DNA of 64,000 nt, taken from Bryobacterales bacterium. Lineage in GTDB: Bacteria > Acidobacteriota > Terriglobia > Bryobacterales > Bryobacteraceae. The notes under the pieces are model-generated. The model was not told where the DNA came from. It did no database searches and saw only the letters and a list, made by a program, of their open reading frames with translations. Each line of letters opens with the position of its first letter. Position 1 is the stretch's first letter. The position numbers and the translations under genes are program-made. The DNA is taken from NCBI GenBank assembly GCA_020854055.1, contig JADZGD010000028.1:1-64000 (forward strand), read 5' to 3'. Positions 56,132-64,000 of the stretch are shown in pieces.

Positions 56132-56147
56132 GTGGAACAGCTTCCAC
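56132..56147 (-). promoter_or_regulatory. Inverted repeat in the SYLF-gene 5' region
   Basis: GTGGAA at 56132-56137 and TTCCAC at 56142-56147 form a 6-bp inverted repeat around CAGC, between the candidate -10 (56154-56162) and the ATG at 56107. It could be an operator or a short hairpin. Confidence 0.25.
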
Positions 56148-56153
56148 GTCTCC

Positions 56154-56162
56154 GTTGTAACA
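56154..56162 (-). promoter_or_regulatory. Candidate extended -10 of the SYLF gene
   Basis: The minus strand reads TGT-TACAAC, an extended -10 one base off the consensus, with the transcription start expected near 56147 and the ATG at 56107. Confidence 0.3.
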
Positions 56163-56174
56163 TACCCGCCCGGG

Positions 56175-56429
56175 TCACACCTCTCCGAGGTTCGCGAGCG
56201 CCCGCCGGCTGGCCCATTCGGCGCCCACCTCGGTAACCACGATGCGGTCCCGCGGATCGAGGAAGCCGCGGAGAATCTCCTTGATCTCGGCGGCCGTGTA
56301 GGTGCTTCTCAACGCCCACTGGTTTCCCAGGATCTGACGGGCGCCCAGGCTTACCAGGCGGGTTTTGAGCGAGGCGTAGTCTTCAGCTAGCAGAAGGTCC
56401 ATGGTCACCAGGTAGATGCGGAGCGACAC
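56175..56429 (-). CDS. Cas2-like (SinR-type) small protein, no CRISPR nearby
   Basis: An 84-residue protein: first strand RIYLVTMDLL ending in the Asp position that is catalytic in Cas2, a helix (DYASLKTRLVSLGA), the second strand QWALRST, a helix TAAEIKEILRGFL, and the strand DRIVVTEVG. This order and the WALRS/DRIVV motifs match Cas2-related SinR proteins, so a small ferredoxin-like nuclease fold is likely. No CRISPR array or cas gene is in the window. A toxin or RNA-binding protein is the alternative. Not part of an obvious operon (gaps of about 70 and 50 bp). Confidence 0.6.
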   Translation of the reverse strand: MSLRIYLVTMDLLLAEDYASLKTRLVSLGARQILGNQWALRSTYTAAEIKEILRGFLDPRDRIVVTEVGAEWASRRALANLGEV

Positions 56430-56466
56430 GACTTCACATTACCAGAACACGAAGAAAAAGAGAAGA

Positions 56467-57480
56467 TCAGTAGCCTTTGCGCTTATCGACGACGTTAATT
56501 AGCGGCAGGCCGTTGGTGAAACGGCGGATGTTCTCCACGATGGTTGCGTTCATGCGCTCCCGGCTATGGTCTGAGCGGCTGCCTACATGCGGCGTGACGA
56601 CCACGTTGGGGAACTGGCGGAGGGCGTGGTTGGCAGGCAAGGGTTCGGGGTCGGTCACGTCGAGGCCGGCGCCGGCGAGGTGCTTACTGTCGATGACCCT
56701 GGCCAGGGCATCGTTGTCGAACAACTTCCCCCGGCTGGAGGCAATGAAGTAGGAGTTCTGCTTCATCAGGTCGAATTGGCGGGCGCCGATCATCTTGTCG
56801 CTGGCCGGAGTGTGCGGGGCGGAGACGAAGACCACGTCGGCCAAAGGCAGCACCTGGTCGAGTTGATCCGGTTTTACAACCTTGCGGAGGAACGGCATGT
56901 AAGGCTTCTCCTCGGGATCGACGCCGATTACGGTCATGCCGAAGGCGGCAGCGCGGACGGCGATTTCGGTGCCAATGCCGCCAACGCCGATGACAACTGC
57001 CGTTTTACCGTTCAGTTCGATGCCGTGGTACTCGGTTCCGCCCATGTGCGAGATATGCTTGCCGGCCAGGATGGGACCGAGATCGCGGGTCAGGTATAAA
57101 AGCATGGCGAAGGCGTGGTCGGCGATTTCCGGACCCTGGACGATTTTGTTGTTCGTGAGGACGATGTTACTGTCGCGCAGGTCATTCCCGCCGCTCAGAT
57201 GCAGCGAGTTTTCCACCCCGGCGCTGGTAATCTGAACCCATTTCAATTTCCTGGCGGCGCGCACCTCCGCGGGGCGGATCTGGCCGATCAAGCCGTCGGC
57301 ATCGACGATCTCCCGCATCATGTCGGCTTCGCTGCGGACCGGGACGATGTCGGCGAGCGGAGACGCGCGGCGCATCTGCTCGATGGTGGCGATGTCTCCG
57401 GTGCGGAGCACAATCTTTTTCCGGGTCTGGGCGGTCAGCACGGCCGAGGCCAGCAGCATGGCGAGTAGAAGGTGTCGCAT
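56467..57480 (-). CDS. Probable exported D-2-hydroxyacid dehydrogenase
   Basis: 337 residues. The NAD-binding motif is VVIGVGGIGTEIAV, followed by FGMTVIGVD; SSRGKL gives the catalytic Arg, DVTDPEP the Glu, and TPHVGSRSD the His, so the enzyme looks complete. Unusually, the start at 57480 gives a clear signal peptide (RHLLLAMLLASAVLTAQ), so it may act outside the cytoplasm. A longer frame from 57546 would hide that signal behind 22 extra residues, and no Shine-Dalgarno decides between them. The role of an exported NAD-dependent enzyme is unclear. Confidence 0.82.
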   Translation of the reverse strand: MRHLLLAMLLASAVLTAQTRKKIVLRTGDIATIEQMRRASPLADIVPVRSEADMMREIVDADGLIGQIRPAEVRAARKLKWVQITSAGVENSLHLSGGNDLRDSNIVLTNNKIVQGPEIADHAFAMLLYLTRDLGPILAGKHISHMGGTEYHGIELNGKTAVVIGVGGIGTEIAVRAAAFGMTVIGVDPEEKPYMPFLRKVVKPDQLDQVLPLADVVFVSAPHTPASDKMIGARQFDLMKQNSYFIASSRGKLFDNDALARVIDSKHLAGAGLDVTDPEPLPANHALRQFPNVVVTPHVGSRSDHSRERMNATIVENIRRFTNGLPLINVVDKRKGY

Positions 57481-57538
57481 GGATGTATTGAGAGATTCTA
57501 TCGCATGGCCGGGTTCGGCCAGGGGCGGCGATGTGGCG

Positions 57539-57940
57539 TTATTCAAGAGCCTTGGCGGCGAGCGCGGTAATTCCCGACAGCTTCCCGATGAAGTGAGCGG
57601 GCAGCGAATGGCGCTGCCGGAGGTACTCCGGATCGTTGTAGCTCACCCAAACGGCGCCGGCCTCATCGCGCCAGACCAGAGCCTTCGAGGGCAGGTCGAT
57701 GGCAAGCGTGGGCGAGGCAATCATTAGTGGCGTTCCGGCTCTTGGATTGCCAAACAGCAACAGATGGGTGGGGCGCATCGCGAGGCCGCTACCTTCCGCC
57801 TCCCGGCTGTGGTCGATGTGCGCGAACAGCTTCAGTCCATGGGATCGAAAGGCGTTCTTCAGCCGGATGAGAGTCTCATCGACGCTAAAGGGACTGCGGA
57901 GATGAGTAATTCCGGCGGCGGCCGCAGGTTCGAGTGACAT
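57539..57940 (-). CDS. DUF302 domain protein
   Basis: A 133-residue protein with the DUF302 layout: HLRSPFSVDETLIRLKNAF, GLKLFAHIDHSREA and THLLLFGNPRAGTPLM, then LPSKALVWRDEAG. DUF302 is a small alpha/beta fold of unknown function, sometimes found near redox or transport genes. It has no signal peptide. The hydroxyacid dehydrogenase follows 58 bp later on the same strand. Confidence 0.9.
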   Translation of the reverse strand: MSLEPAAAAGITHLRSPFSVDETLIRLKNAFRSHGLKLFAHIDHSREAEGSGLAMRPTHLLLFGNPRAGTPLMIASPTLAIDLPSKALVWRDEAGAVWVSYNDPEYLRQRHSLPAHFIGKLSGITALAAKALE

Positions 57941-57970
57941 CCCGGGATACCTCCGCTCTCATTATGTCCA

Positions 57971-58888
57971 TTACCGGATGAGCATCGGCGGCCGCTCGGA
58001 GCCGGAGTAGCGGATGTAGACTCCTTTGCGGCCGTTGGGCAGGATGGTGTCCTCCCCGGTGCGGGCCTGGCAGAGTTGATCGCTAGTCAACTCGCGGCAG
58101 CCGGTCAGATCGGCTCCACGCAGGTCCGCGCCTTGCAGGTTGGCTCCGCCGAAGCGGGAACCGGCCAGGTTGGCGCGGTTGAAGTCGGCAGTGCGCAGGT
58201 TGGCGTCGCGAAAATCGCAATCCATGGCGGTGGCGCGATAGAAGCGGCAGTAACTAAGGGTTGCCTTGGTGAAGCGGCAGCAGGAGACGTCGGCGCGGGA
58301 GAAGTCGCAATTCTCGCAGCGGGCGGCAGTGAAGTTCGCCTCCGAGATCAGCGCACCGGCGAACGAGCAGAGGTTGAGGCGCGCGTGCGGGAACAGCGCC
58401 TGTTCGAGGTTGGCTCCGTTGAACCTGCAATCGGTCATGCCGCACTGGTGGAAGGCGGCCTGCTGGGCGACGGCGCCGGTGAAATCGCAATCGACGGCGT
58501 TGGAGTCGTGAAGGCGCGCTTCGCTGAGCGCGGTACGCAGGAAGGCGGTGTCTTTGAGGATGGTTTCGCTGAGATTGGCTCCAGTCATCCAGGCGTATTC
58601 GAACTTGGCTCCGCTCAGGTCGGATTGGCTGAGGTCGGCGCCGGCGAGTAGCGCCTGGCGGAAATCGGCCGCCTCGAGCACGCTGGAGCTGAGGTCCGCC
58701 GAGGTAAGGTCCGCATCGAGCCACCGTGTTGCCCGCAACACGGCCTTTGGCAGGTAAAGGCAGTGAGCCTTCAAATCGCACAGAGATGCTCCGGAAAGGT
58801 CGGCCTGCCTTCCCGCAGGTTCTCCATTGAGCCAGGCGCGATGTAATTCCAGCACGGACCCTAGTTTGATGCCGTTCGCCGCTGCCAT
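57971..58888 (-). CDS. Pentapeptide-repeat protein
   Basis: About 305 residues, mostly pentapeptide repeats of the A(D/N)LXX kind, folding as a right-handed beta-helix with four-sided turns (DLTSADLSSSVLEAADFRQ, then ADLSQSDLSGAKFEYAW). It is unusually rich in Cys at repeat positions (CENCDFSRADVSCCRF). Function unknown; some pentapeptide proteins mimic DNA and protect gyrase. I chose the ATG at 58888; GAGGAGG lies 15 bases upstream, which is far, and an upstream GTG is possible. Confidence 0.85.
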   Translation of the reverse strand: MAAANGIKLGSVLELHRAWLNGEPAGRQADLSGASLCDLKAHCLYLPKAVLRATRWLDADLTSADLSSSVLEAADFRQALLAGADLSQSDLSGAKFEYAWMTGANLSETILKDTAFLRTALSEARLHDSNAVDCDFTGAVAQQAAFHQCGMTDCRFNGANLEQALFPHARLNLCSFAGALISEANFTAARCENCDFSRADVSCCRFTKATLSYCRFYRATAMDCDFRDANLRTADFNRANLAGSRFGGANLQGADLRGADLTGCRELTSDQLCQARTGEDTILPNGRKGVYIRYSGSERPPMLIR

Positions 58889-59022
58889 CGTTTCTGTTGG
58901 TAACCTCCTCACCAGCGCGTCACGCGAGCCGGGCGTGGCGGCATATTCCCCGGGGTGAGCCCCATCGCCTCCCCGCACGTCTTATCGGACTGGCAGAAGG
59001 AAAATTGACGAAAATTTCGTGT

Positions 59023-60378
59023 TCAGCGGACGAGCGCGCGGCGAATCGCCTGGCGCATCGCTTTTTCGCAGGCCGGAAACTGGATCCAACTGTAGTGATC
59101 GTCGTAGCCTTCGGCGGCATCCCGGGCGGTGGGAATATAGCCGGGGGCGCACTCGCCGAAGCCGAGCGTCATCACCAGGGAGCCTGGACGTTCCTGCTGG
59201 GCCCAGAGTTGGTACTGGACAAAGCTTTCGGCCGGCAGCAGTAGAAGCTGGGCAGGGCCGAAGTCGATGGCGGGCACGGCGATCGCGTGGCCGGAATCAA
59301 GCCGCCGGCGCCAACTGAGGCCGAGGGCGGCCTCGAAGCGGTCCAGGCGGGAACGGCTGGGGTCGGCCAGCGTGCGGCGGTAGTCGTCCAGTTCAAAGCC
59401 GGGTTCGTGCCGTGGGGCGAGCTTCATGGGGGTGGCGCGAAAGCCGATGCGATCCAACCGGTAGCGCCTGGTGGCTTCCCAGGCGGCCACCATGCCGGCG
59501 TGCATTCGGGAGGCGAGGATAGGCCGGTTCTGGTGGCTTCCGTCGTTGTATTTGCCGGCGATGGTGTCTCCGGCGCAACCGGTGAAGTAGATTTGGGCTA
59601 CCTGTGGGGTTTCTTTCTGCCGCCGGGCGCGGGCCAGACCAGGGAAGTCACAGGATACATCCCCCTCGCCGTAGTACGCCATGGGGTGGGTGGAGTAACA
59701 ACTCAGGGCAGCGAGCGGTTCATCGCCATTCCAGAAGCTGATGGTCTTCAGCGACGGATCGATGAGGCCTTCGGGCAGGGCACGGAGGCGGGGGTCGCGG
59801 GTGGCGCTGGTGCGGCCCCAGGAGACCTTTCCATCGGGCTGCACATAACGGCGGTTGGAGGCCACCCGTTCCACCTTGCCCTCTCCGGCTCCGACGTGGG
59901 TGACGGGCCGGGGCTTCGCGAGGCTCTCCCGCAGCGCGGCGGTTACGCGGTCCAGGGCCTGCTGATCGTAGGCGGGGTTGCACATGGGCTGAGCGACACC
60001 ATTGGCTTCGAGCAGGCGCTGGGCCACCCAATCGGAATAGGGCGCATCGTGTTGGTGAACGCAGCTTACAATGACGCGATCGCGGGTGGTTCCGGCGGCC
60101 TGGGCCAGCGTGGCGCACCAGTGCTCATAAGAATCGTTGCGAATCTCGCACCAGTCGATGGCTGCCAGCACGATGGGCGCGCCGGCGCCGGAGAGTACCA
60201 CGCCGTGTGCCTGGAGAGGGTCGGCGATGGAGCGGGCAATGACCGCGTTGAACAGAGGCGCGCCGAGGGGCGGGGTGACATCGGCGTGAAAGCTGGCGAT
60301 GGAGAACGAGCGCGAGGGAACGATGGCAGCGGCGGCCGCGCCCATCGCCTGGCGGCGCGAAATGGTGTGCGAAGACAT
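59023..60378 (-). CDS. Tat-exported neutral-ceramidase-like hydrolase
   Basis: 451 residues with a Tat signal (TISRRQAMGAAAAAIV) and a neutral/alkaline-ceramidase N-terminal-domain fold: ASFHADVTPPLG at its start, VHQHDAPYSD and YSTHPMAYYGEGDVSCDF with the Zn-binding His residues. No C-terminal Ig domain is present, so it is shorter than classical ceramidases. Related acidobacterial and planctomycete proteins have unknown substrates, possibly amides of lipids or sugars. The start at 60378 is preferred to 60387. Confidence 0.82.
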   Translation of the reverse strand: MSSHTISRRQAMGAAAAAIVPSRSFSIASFHADVTPPLGAPLFNAVIARSIADPLQAHGVVLSGAGAPIVLAAIDWCEIRNDSYEHWCATLAQAAGTTRDRVIVSCVHQHDAPYSDWVAQRLLEANGVAQPMCNPAYDQQALDRVTAALRESLAKPRPVTHVGAGEGKVERVASNRRYVQPDGKVSWGRTSATRDPRLRALPEGLIDPSLKTISFWNGDEPLAALSCYSTHPMAYYGEGDVSCDFPGLARARRQKETPQVAQIYFTGCAGDTIAGKYNDGSHQNRPILASRMHAGMVAAWEATRRYRLDRIGFRATPMKLAPRHEPGFELDDYRRTLADPSRSRLDRFEAALGLSWRRRLDSGHAIAVPAIDFGPAQLLLLPAESFVQYQLWAQQERPGSLVMTLGFGECAPGYIPTARDAAEGYDDHYSWIQFPACEKAMRQAIRRALVR

Positions 60379-60406
60379 TCTTCGCAAATTCTATCCGGTT
60401 CGGCCC

Positions 60407-61642
60407 TTACTTGGCGGCTGCGGCCGTGGCGGCGTAGTGGCGTTCCACGTATCCGTTCAGGATGCCGATGAACTCCGCCACGATGTGATCACCGCGCAGG
60501 GTGGTGGCCAGTTTTCCATCGACATAGACGGGCGCCACAGGCTCCTCAAACGTGCCCGGCAGCGAGATGCCGATGTCGGAGTGTTTCGATTCGCCGGGCC
60601 CGTTGACGATGCAACCCATGACGGCCACCTTCATCGTTTCGACACCGGCGTAGCGCTCGCGCCACTCGGGCATGCGCTCGCGCAGGTAGGTTTGGATCTG
60701 GTCGGCCATCTCCTGGAAAAACGTGCTGGTGGTGCGGCCGCAGCCGGGGCAGGCGGTGACCTGCGGCGTGAAGCTGCGCAGTTCGAGCGATTGCAGGATC
60801 TGCTGGCAGACGCGCACCTCTTCCGAGCGGTCGCCGTTGGGCATGGGCGTGAGCGAGGCGCGGATGGTGTCGCCGATGCCTTCCTGGAGCAGGATGGAGA
60901 TGCCGGCGGTGGAAGCGACAATGCCCTTGGCGCCCATTCCGGCCTCGGTCAGGCCGAGGTGCAGGGGGTAGTCGCAGCGGGCGGCCAGCGCGCGGTTTAC
61001 GGTGATCAGGTCCTGAACGCCGCTCACCTTGGCGCTAAGGATGATTTTGTCGTGCCCGAGGCCGTAGCGCTCGGCCGCCTCGGCGGCCAGGATACCGCTC
61101 TCGACGATGGCATTCATCATCACCGCTCGGGCGTCCAGGGGTTCGGCCAGCCTGGCGTTTTCGTCCATCATCCGCGTGAGCAGAGCCGAATCGAGCGAGC
61201 CCCAGTTGACGCCGATGCGCACGGGCTTGCCGTACTCGATGGCGGCTTCGATCATGATGCGAAAATTCTCGTCATGCTTGCGGCCGATGTTTACGTTGCC
61301 GGGGTTAATACGGTACTTGGCGAGCGCCCGGGCGCAGGCGGGGTACTTACGCAACAAAAGGTGGCCGTTGTAATGGAAGTCCCCGATGATGGGCACATCC
61401 ACGCCATGGAGTTTGAGTGTATCGACGATTTTTGGAACAGCGGCAGCAGCCTGTTCCGAGTTTACCGTTATCCGGACCAGTTCAGAACCGGCATTGGCCA
61501 GCGCCATGACCTGGCTGGCCGTGGCGGTGACGTCGGCCGTATCGGTGTTGGTCATCGACTGGACGACCACCGGATTCGCGCCGCCAACCCTTACTGTGCC
61601 GACATTCACCACCACCGAGTTGCGGCGCGGCTGTGCAGCCAT
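60407..61642 (-). CDS. ispG: 4-hydroxy-3-methylbut-2-enyl diphosphate synthase
   Basis: IspG (GcpE), the [4Fe-4S] enzyme of the MEP isoprenoid pathway, reduces methylerythritol cyclodiphosphate to HMBPP. The 411-residue protein starts [16 protein letters not shown] and has [26 protein letters not shown], and the cluster cysteines in ACPGCGR and [11 protein letters not shown]. The TIM-barrel and cluster domains are both present. Shine-Dalgarno GGAGG (61648-61652) is five bases from the ATG, and an extended -10 lies at 61663-61671. Confidence 0.96.
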   Translation of the reverse strand: MAAQPRRNSVVVNVGTVRVGGANPVVVQSMTNTDTADVTATASQVMALANAGSELVRITVNSEQAAAAVPKIVDTLKLHGVDVPIIGDFHYNGHLLLRKYPACARALAKYRINPGNVNIGRKHDENFRIMIEAAIEYGKPVRIGVNWGSLDSALLTRMMDENARLAEPLDARAVMMNAIVESGILAAEAAERYGLGHDKIILSAKVSGVQDLITVNRALAARCDYPLHLGLTEAGMGAKGIVASTAGISILLQEGIGDTIRASLTPMPNGDRSEEVRVCQQILQSLELRSFTPQVTACPGCGRTTSTFFQEMADQIQTYLRERMPEWRERYAGVETMKVAVMGCIVNGPGESKHSDIGISLPGTFEEPVAPVYVDGKLATTLRGDHIVAEFIGILNGYVERHYAATAAAAK

Positions 61643-61662
61643 TCATTCCTCCAGAAAGCTTA

Positions 61663-61671
61663 ATTATATCA
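61663..61671 (-). promoter_or_regulatory. Extended -10 promoter of ispG
   Basis: The minus strand reads TGA-TATAAT, a perfect extended -10, with the transcription start expected near 61656 and the ATG at 61642. No -35 at the usual distance. Confidence 0.65.
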
Positions 61672-61725
61672 AGGGGGTTGGACCCGTTTGGCGGAATACT
61701 GTATCTTTTCATATAGATTGACACG

Positions 61726-62361
61726 CTATTGTAGGCTGCCGGGCTCCACGCCACAGTACCGGTGGAGGGCGGTGATGGCGCGCACCAGTTCGTGGGTGAG
61801 CGGGGAGGCTTCGCGCTCAACAAACGCCTGCGCGATGCGGTAATAGGCCCAGAGTTGGTCTTCGCGGCGCCGGGTGTGAAAGCGGCTCCAGAGGCGCTCG
61901 CCCATCCGCTGGTAGTCCTTGATCATGGAGCGTACGTTGAACAGGCTGTCGGCGCAGGATATGCGCCGCACCGGAGCAGTGGCGGCCAGGATCTGGCGGA
62001 TATAGCCTTCCTTGTGCTCCCGCCAACGGGCGACCTTATCGGGTAGAAACAACTCGCGCGGGCTGGCACGCTCGGTGAGCGCGGTGACGAGTTCGAGGAC
62101 GGCCGGACCGAATTGCCGTTCGATTTCGGCGCGCAGCGCCGGTTCACCGCCCGGGTAGTGGCGGGCCTGGTCTTCGAGCGCGTCGTGCAGCAGCGCGGCG
62201 ATGGATTCGTCTTCGCCGCCACCGTCCTCGATCACCAGCGACGCTACTCCGAGGAGATGGCAAATGTACGGGGCGCCGGAGGTCTTGCGCTTCTGCCGGG
62301 CGTGCAGGCGATGGGCGAACACCAGCGCGTGTTCGAAGCGATCGGTAAGCGCGGAATCCAT
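61726..62361 (-). CDS. HD-domain phosphohydrolase
   Basis: 211 residues with an HD domain of the RelA/SpoT type: ALVFAHRLHARQKRKTSGAPYI, then AALLHDALED, the HD pair, and RRISCADSLFNVRSM with the last metal Asp. It looks like the hydrolase half of a (p)ppGpp synthetase/hydrolase or a relative of Mesh1, acting in the cytoplasm; no synthetase domain follows. The substrate is unproven. ispG follows 83 bp later on the same strand from its own promoter. Confidence 0.85.
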   Translation of the reverse strand: MDSALTDRFEHALVFAHRLHARQKRKTSGAPYICHLLGVASLVIEDGGGEDESIAALLHDALEDQARHYPGGEPALRAEIERQFGPAVLELVTALTERASPRELFLPDKVARWREHKEGYIRQILAATAPVRRISCADSLFNVRSMIKDYQRMGERLWSRFHTRRREDQLWAYYRIAQAFVEREASPLTHELVRAITALHRYCGVEPGSLQ

Positions 62362-62446
62362 GGGCTATACCGATTATGATGCGCGGGCCGGCGCGGCATG
62401 GCGGAAAGTTCCGCTCCTTTACGGCCGCGGCGCGCAACCGGTGTGA

Positions 62447-63661
62447 TTACCAGCGCAGCTTGAGCGGGATCTCCCATTTTTCATTGGAGCGCATCATCTC
62501 GTCCCAGGTGACTTCGTTGCCCGAATAGGCGGCAGTGCGGCCGAGGATGGCCGTGAGGTTGCTTTCGACCGCCACTGCGGCGTTATTCAGCACTTTGCCC
62601 TCACGGATGGCGGCGACGAAGTCCTTCACGTTGGTGATGGCGCCGGAGCGGAAGGTGTCGTCCTTGGCGGCGCCATCCCAGCGATTGCGGCCGGTGATGC
62701 GGACCAGGCCTCCGTAGTGGGAATCGAGCGCGCCGTCGATGCCGAAGCAGCGAACGCACAGATCGCTGAAGCTGTTGGTCAACTGGTGGGAACTGAAGGT
62801 AGCCTGGACATTGTTGGGGTACCAGTAGGTGACCAGGAAGTGATCCCAGGCGTCACCGGCGTCAAACGGGGTGCCTTGCCAGTTGGTGCGGCCGCCGGTG
62901 CCCCTGGCTCGCAGCGGATGGCTTTGGAGGTACCAGTTCGCCATGTCGATGACGTGGATGTTCTGCTCCACGATGATGTCGCCGCCGAGAATGCGCTCCA
63001 TGTAGAAATTCAGGACGCGGCGCTGGCCTGGATCCATGCCGGGCGTGCCTCTGTCCTTGGCCGGCCGGCCGGCGTAGTAGTAGATCTGAGCCATCACCGG
63101 CTTGCCGATGTCGCCGCGGTGGACGCGCGCCGCGGCTTCCTGAAACGCGGGTTGGGCGCGGCTTTGGAAATCCACCAGGAAGTTCAGCTTTTGCTGTTGC
63201 GCGGCGGCGGCGGAGGAGAGGATTGCCTTGCAGCCCGGCACGTCAACGGCGACGGGCTTGGCCAGATAGACGTGCTTTCCGGCGGCGACGGCTTCGGCGG
63301 CGTGCTCAGGGCGGAAATAAGGAGGAGTTTCCAGGATAACGGCATCCAGCCTGGAGTGGGCCAACTGCTTGTAGGCATCCGGGCCGTAGTAGGCGCGGGA
63401 GGAATCCACTTTGAACTTCTCTTGTGTCTGATCGAGGTGGCTCTTGATGACGTCGGCCAGGGCCACCACGCGGGCGCCCGCATATTCCACGAAGAAGGGC
63501 GCGATCCAATTGCCGCGTCCGCCGCATCCGACCAGGCCGACTTCCACCGTCGAGTTGGCCTGGGAGCCGAAGACCGTTTCCGGTTTGAGGATCAGCACTC
63601 CCGCGGATGCCCGCTTCAAAAACCGCCGGCGCGGGGGATTGGGCAATGGTTCGTTTTGCAT
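62447..63661 (-). CDS. Tat-exported Gfo/Idh/MocA-family oxidoreductase
   Basis: 404 residues. A Tat signal (NPPRRRFLKRASAGVLIL), NAD-binding VGLVGCGGRGNWI, VILETPPYF and the catalytic segment VYLAKPVAVD, where the usual EKP is AKP. It resembles the other three family members in this window at the ends and in overall length. The neighbouring DUF1080 gene, divergent from it, is often its partner in 3-keto-sugar metabolism. GAGCC is only a weak Shine-Dalgarno. Confidence 0.9.
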   Translation of the reverse strand: MQNEPLPNPPRRRFLKRASAGVLILKPETVFGSQANSTVEVGLVGCGGRGNWIAPFFVEYAGARVVALADVIKSHLDQTQEKFKVDSSRAYYGPDAYKQLAHSRLDAVILETPPYFRPEHAAEAVAAGKHVYLAKPVAVDVPGCKAILSSAAAAQQQKLNFLVDFQSRAQPAFQEAAARVHRGDIGKPVMAQIYYYAGRPAKDRGTPGMDPGQRRVLNFYMERILGGDIIVEQNIHVIDMANWYLQSHPLRARGTGGRTNWQGTPFDAGDAWDHFLVTYWYPNNVQATFSSHQLTNSFSDLCVRCFGIDGALDSHYGGLVRITGRNRWDGAAKDDTFRSGAITNVKDFVAAIREGKVLNNAAVAVESNLTAILGRTAAYSGNEVTWDEMMRSNEKWEIPLKLRW

Positions 63662-63743
63662 GACAGGCTCCTATCTGAAGAACAGCGACTATCTTACACC
63701 CGCCGGCGGGTTGGATCTGTGGCATGATGCCCAAGGAATCCTC

Positions 63744-64000
63744 ATGCGACGCTTTGCGATGCTTTGCCTTGTTGGCGCTTCCGGCCTGATGGCCCAGGAT
63801 GTGCCCCAGTATTATCACAGCGAGGTATCCGGCGACCCGCCTTATCTTTCCGAGCCCGGGTGGCGCGCAATGCTGAATGGACGTGATCTATCCGGCTGGC
63901 ACGCCGCGCCGGGCCGTCCAAACGAGTGGTTCACTACGGCCAGCGTCCGCTACCGCCGCGTGTTCGGTCCGGCGCGATTCGATGCCCGGCCGGGTTCCGG
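63744..64000 (+). CDS. DUF1080 (3-keto-disaccharide hydrolase-like) protein, truncated by window edge
   Basis: Reads from ATG 63744 to the window end without a stop (85 codons). A signal peptide (LCLVGASGLMAQ) is followed by WRAMLNGRDLSGWH, the conserved opening of DUF1080 proteins, which cleave 3-keto-glycosides made by Gfo/Idh/MocA-type dehydrogenases. AAGGA lies six bases upstream. It is divergent from the oxidoreductase ending at 63661, which supports a shared sugar-catabolism role. Most of the protein is outside the window. Confidence 0.8.
   Translation, partial: MRRFAMLCLVGASGLMAQDVPQYYHSEVSGDPPYLSEPGWRAMLNGRDLSGWHAAPGRPNEWFTTASVRYRRVFGPARFDARPGS

Noticed and set aside
56175..56429. 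Part of a CRISPR-Cas system
   Set aside because: No repeat-spacer array or other cas gene exists anywhere in the window.

Overview
The window looks like chromosomal DNA of an Acidobacteriota bacterium, most likely the Bryobacterales/Solibacter group. This is inference from gene content: high G+C throughout, eight Tat-exported sugar-related or hydrolytic proteins (four of them Gfo/Idh/MocA oxidoreductases), DUF4838 and DUF1080 proteins, a PEP-CTERM protein, a YSC84/SYLF protein, and many 4-nt gene overlaps with GTG or TTG starts. There is no rRNA, integrase, transposase, phage gene or CRISPR array. Genes cover almost everything; no gene-free stretch exceeds 300 bases.

Layout. 1-2220: a cut-off secreted cysteine-rich protein, a Tat-exported sugar isomerase-like protein and a PEP-CTERM surface protein. 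2297-9334: a nearly complete histidine operon (hisI-G-D-C-HAD-B-H-F-A; hisE is not here), headed by a classical transcription attenuator: a 24-codon leader peptide with six consecutive His codons, a candidate antiterminator and a strong intrinsic terminator just before hisI. A HAD phosphatase between hisC and hisB is the best candidate for the histidinol-phosphatase step. 9368-26445: a carbohydrate-related accessory region (DUF4838 protein, ThiG, three Gfo/Idh/MocA proteins, tRNA-Leu, FucP-like permease, GH63-like glycosidase, SGNH hydrolase, alkyltransferase-like DNA-repair protein, S9 peptidase, GT39-like membrane glycosyltransferase).

26506-43311 is the most unusual part. On the minus strand an eight-gene run goes Fur-type regulator, FHA-GAF-SpoIIE phosphatase, membrane-anchored beta-propeller protein, VIT-VWA protein, a 2303-residue TPR protein, a 535-residue exported protein, a minimal penicillin-binding transpeptidase and a SpoIID-type glycan hydrolase. 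Six of the seven junctions overlap (4 or 17 nt), so the genes are probably translated as one unit. No named system with this composition is known to me; it reads as a regulated envelope or peptidoglycan machine.

43481-55432, all on the plus strand, joins glycogen metabolism (GlgP at one end, a GH57 enzyme at the other) with cofactor synthesis (NadA, MoaA, NadE), an MBL-fold hydrolase and a propeller-phosphoesterase fusion. 55436-63661 on the minus strand carries a SYLF lipid-binding protein, an isolated Cas2-like small protein, an apparently exported D-2-hydroxyacid dehydrogenase, a DUF302 protein, a pentapeptide-repeat protein, a ceramidase-like hydrolase, IspG, an HD-domain hydrolase and a fourth Gfo/Idh/MocA protein. 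The window ends inside a DUF1080 gene.

Several intergenic regions carry extended -10 promoters (TGn followed by a TATAAT-like hexamer) without a clear -35 element.
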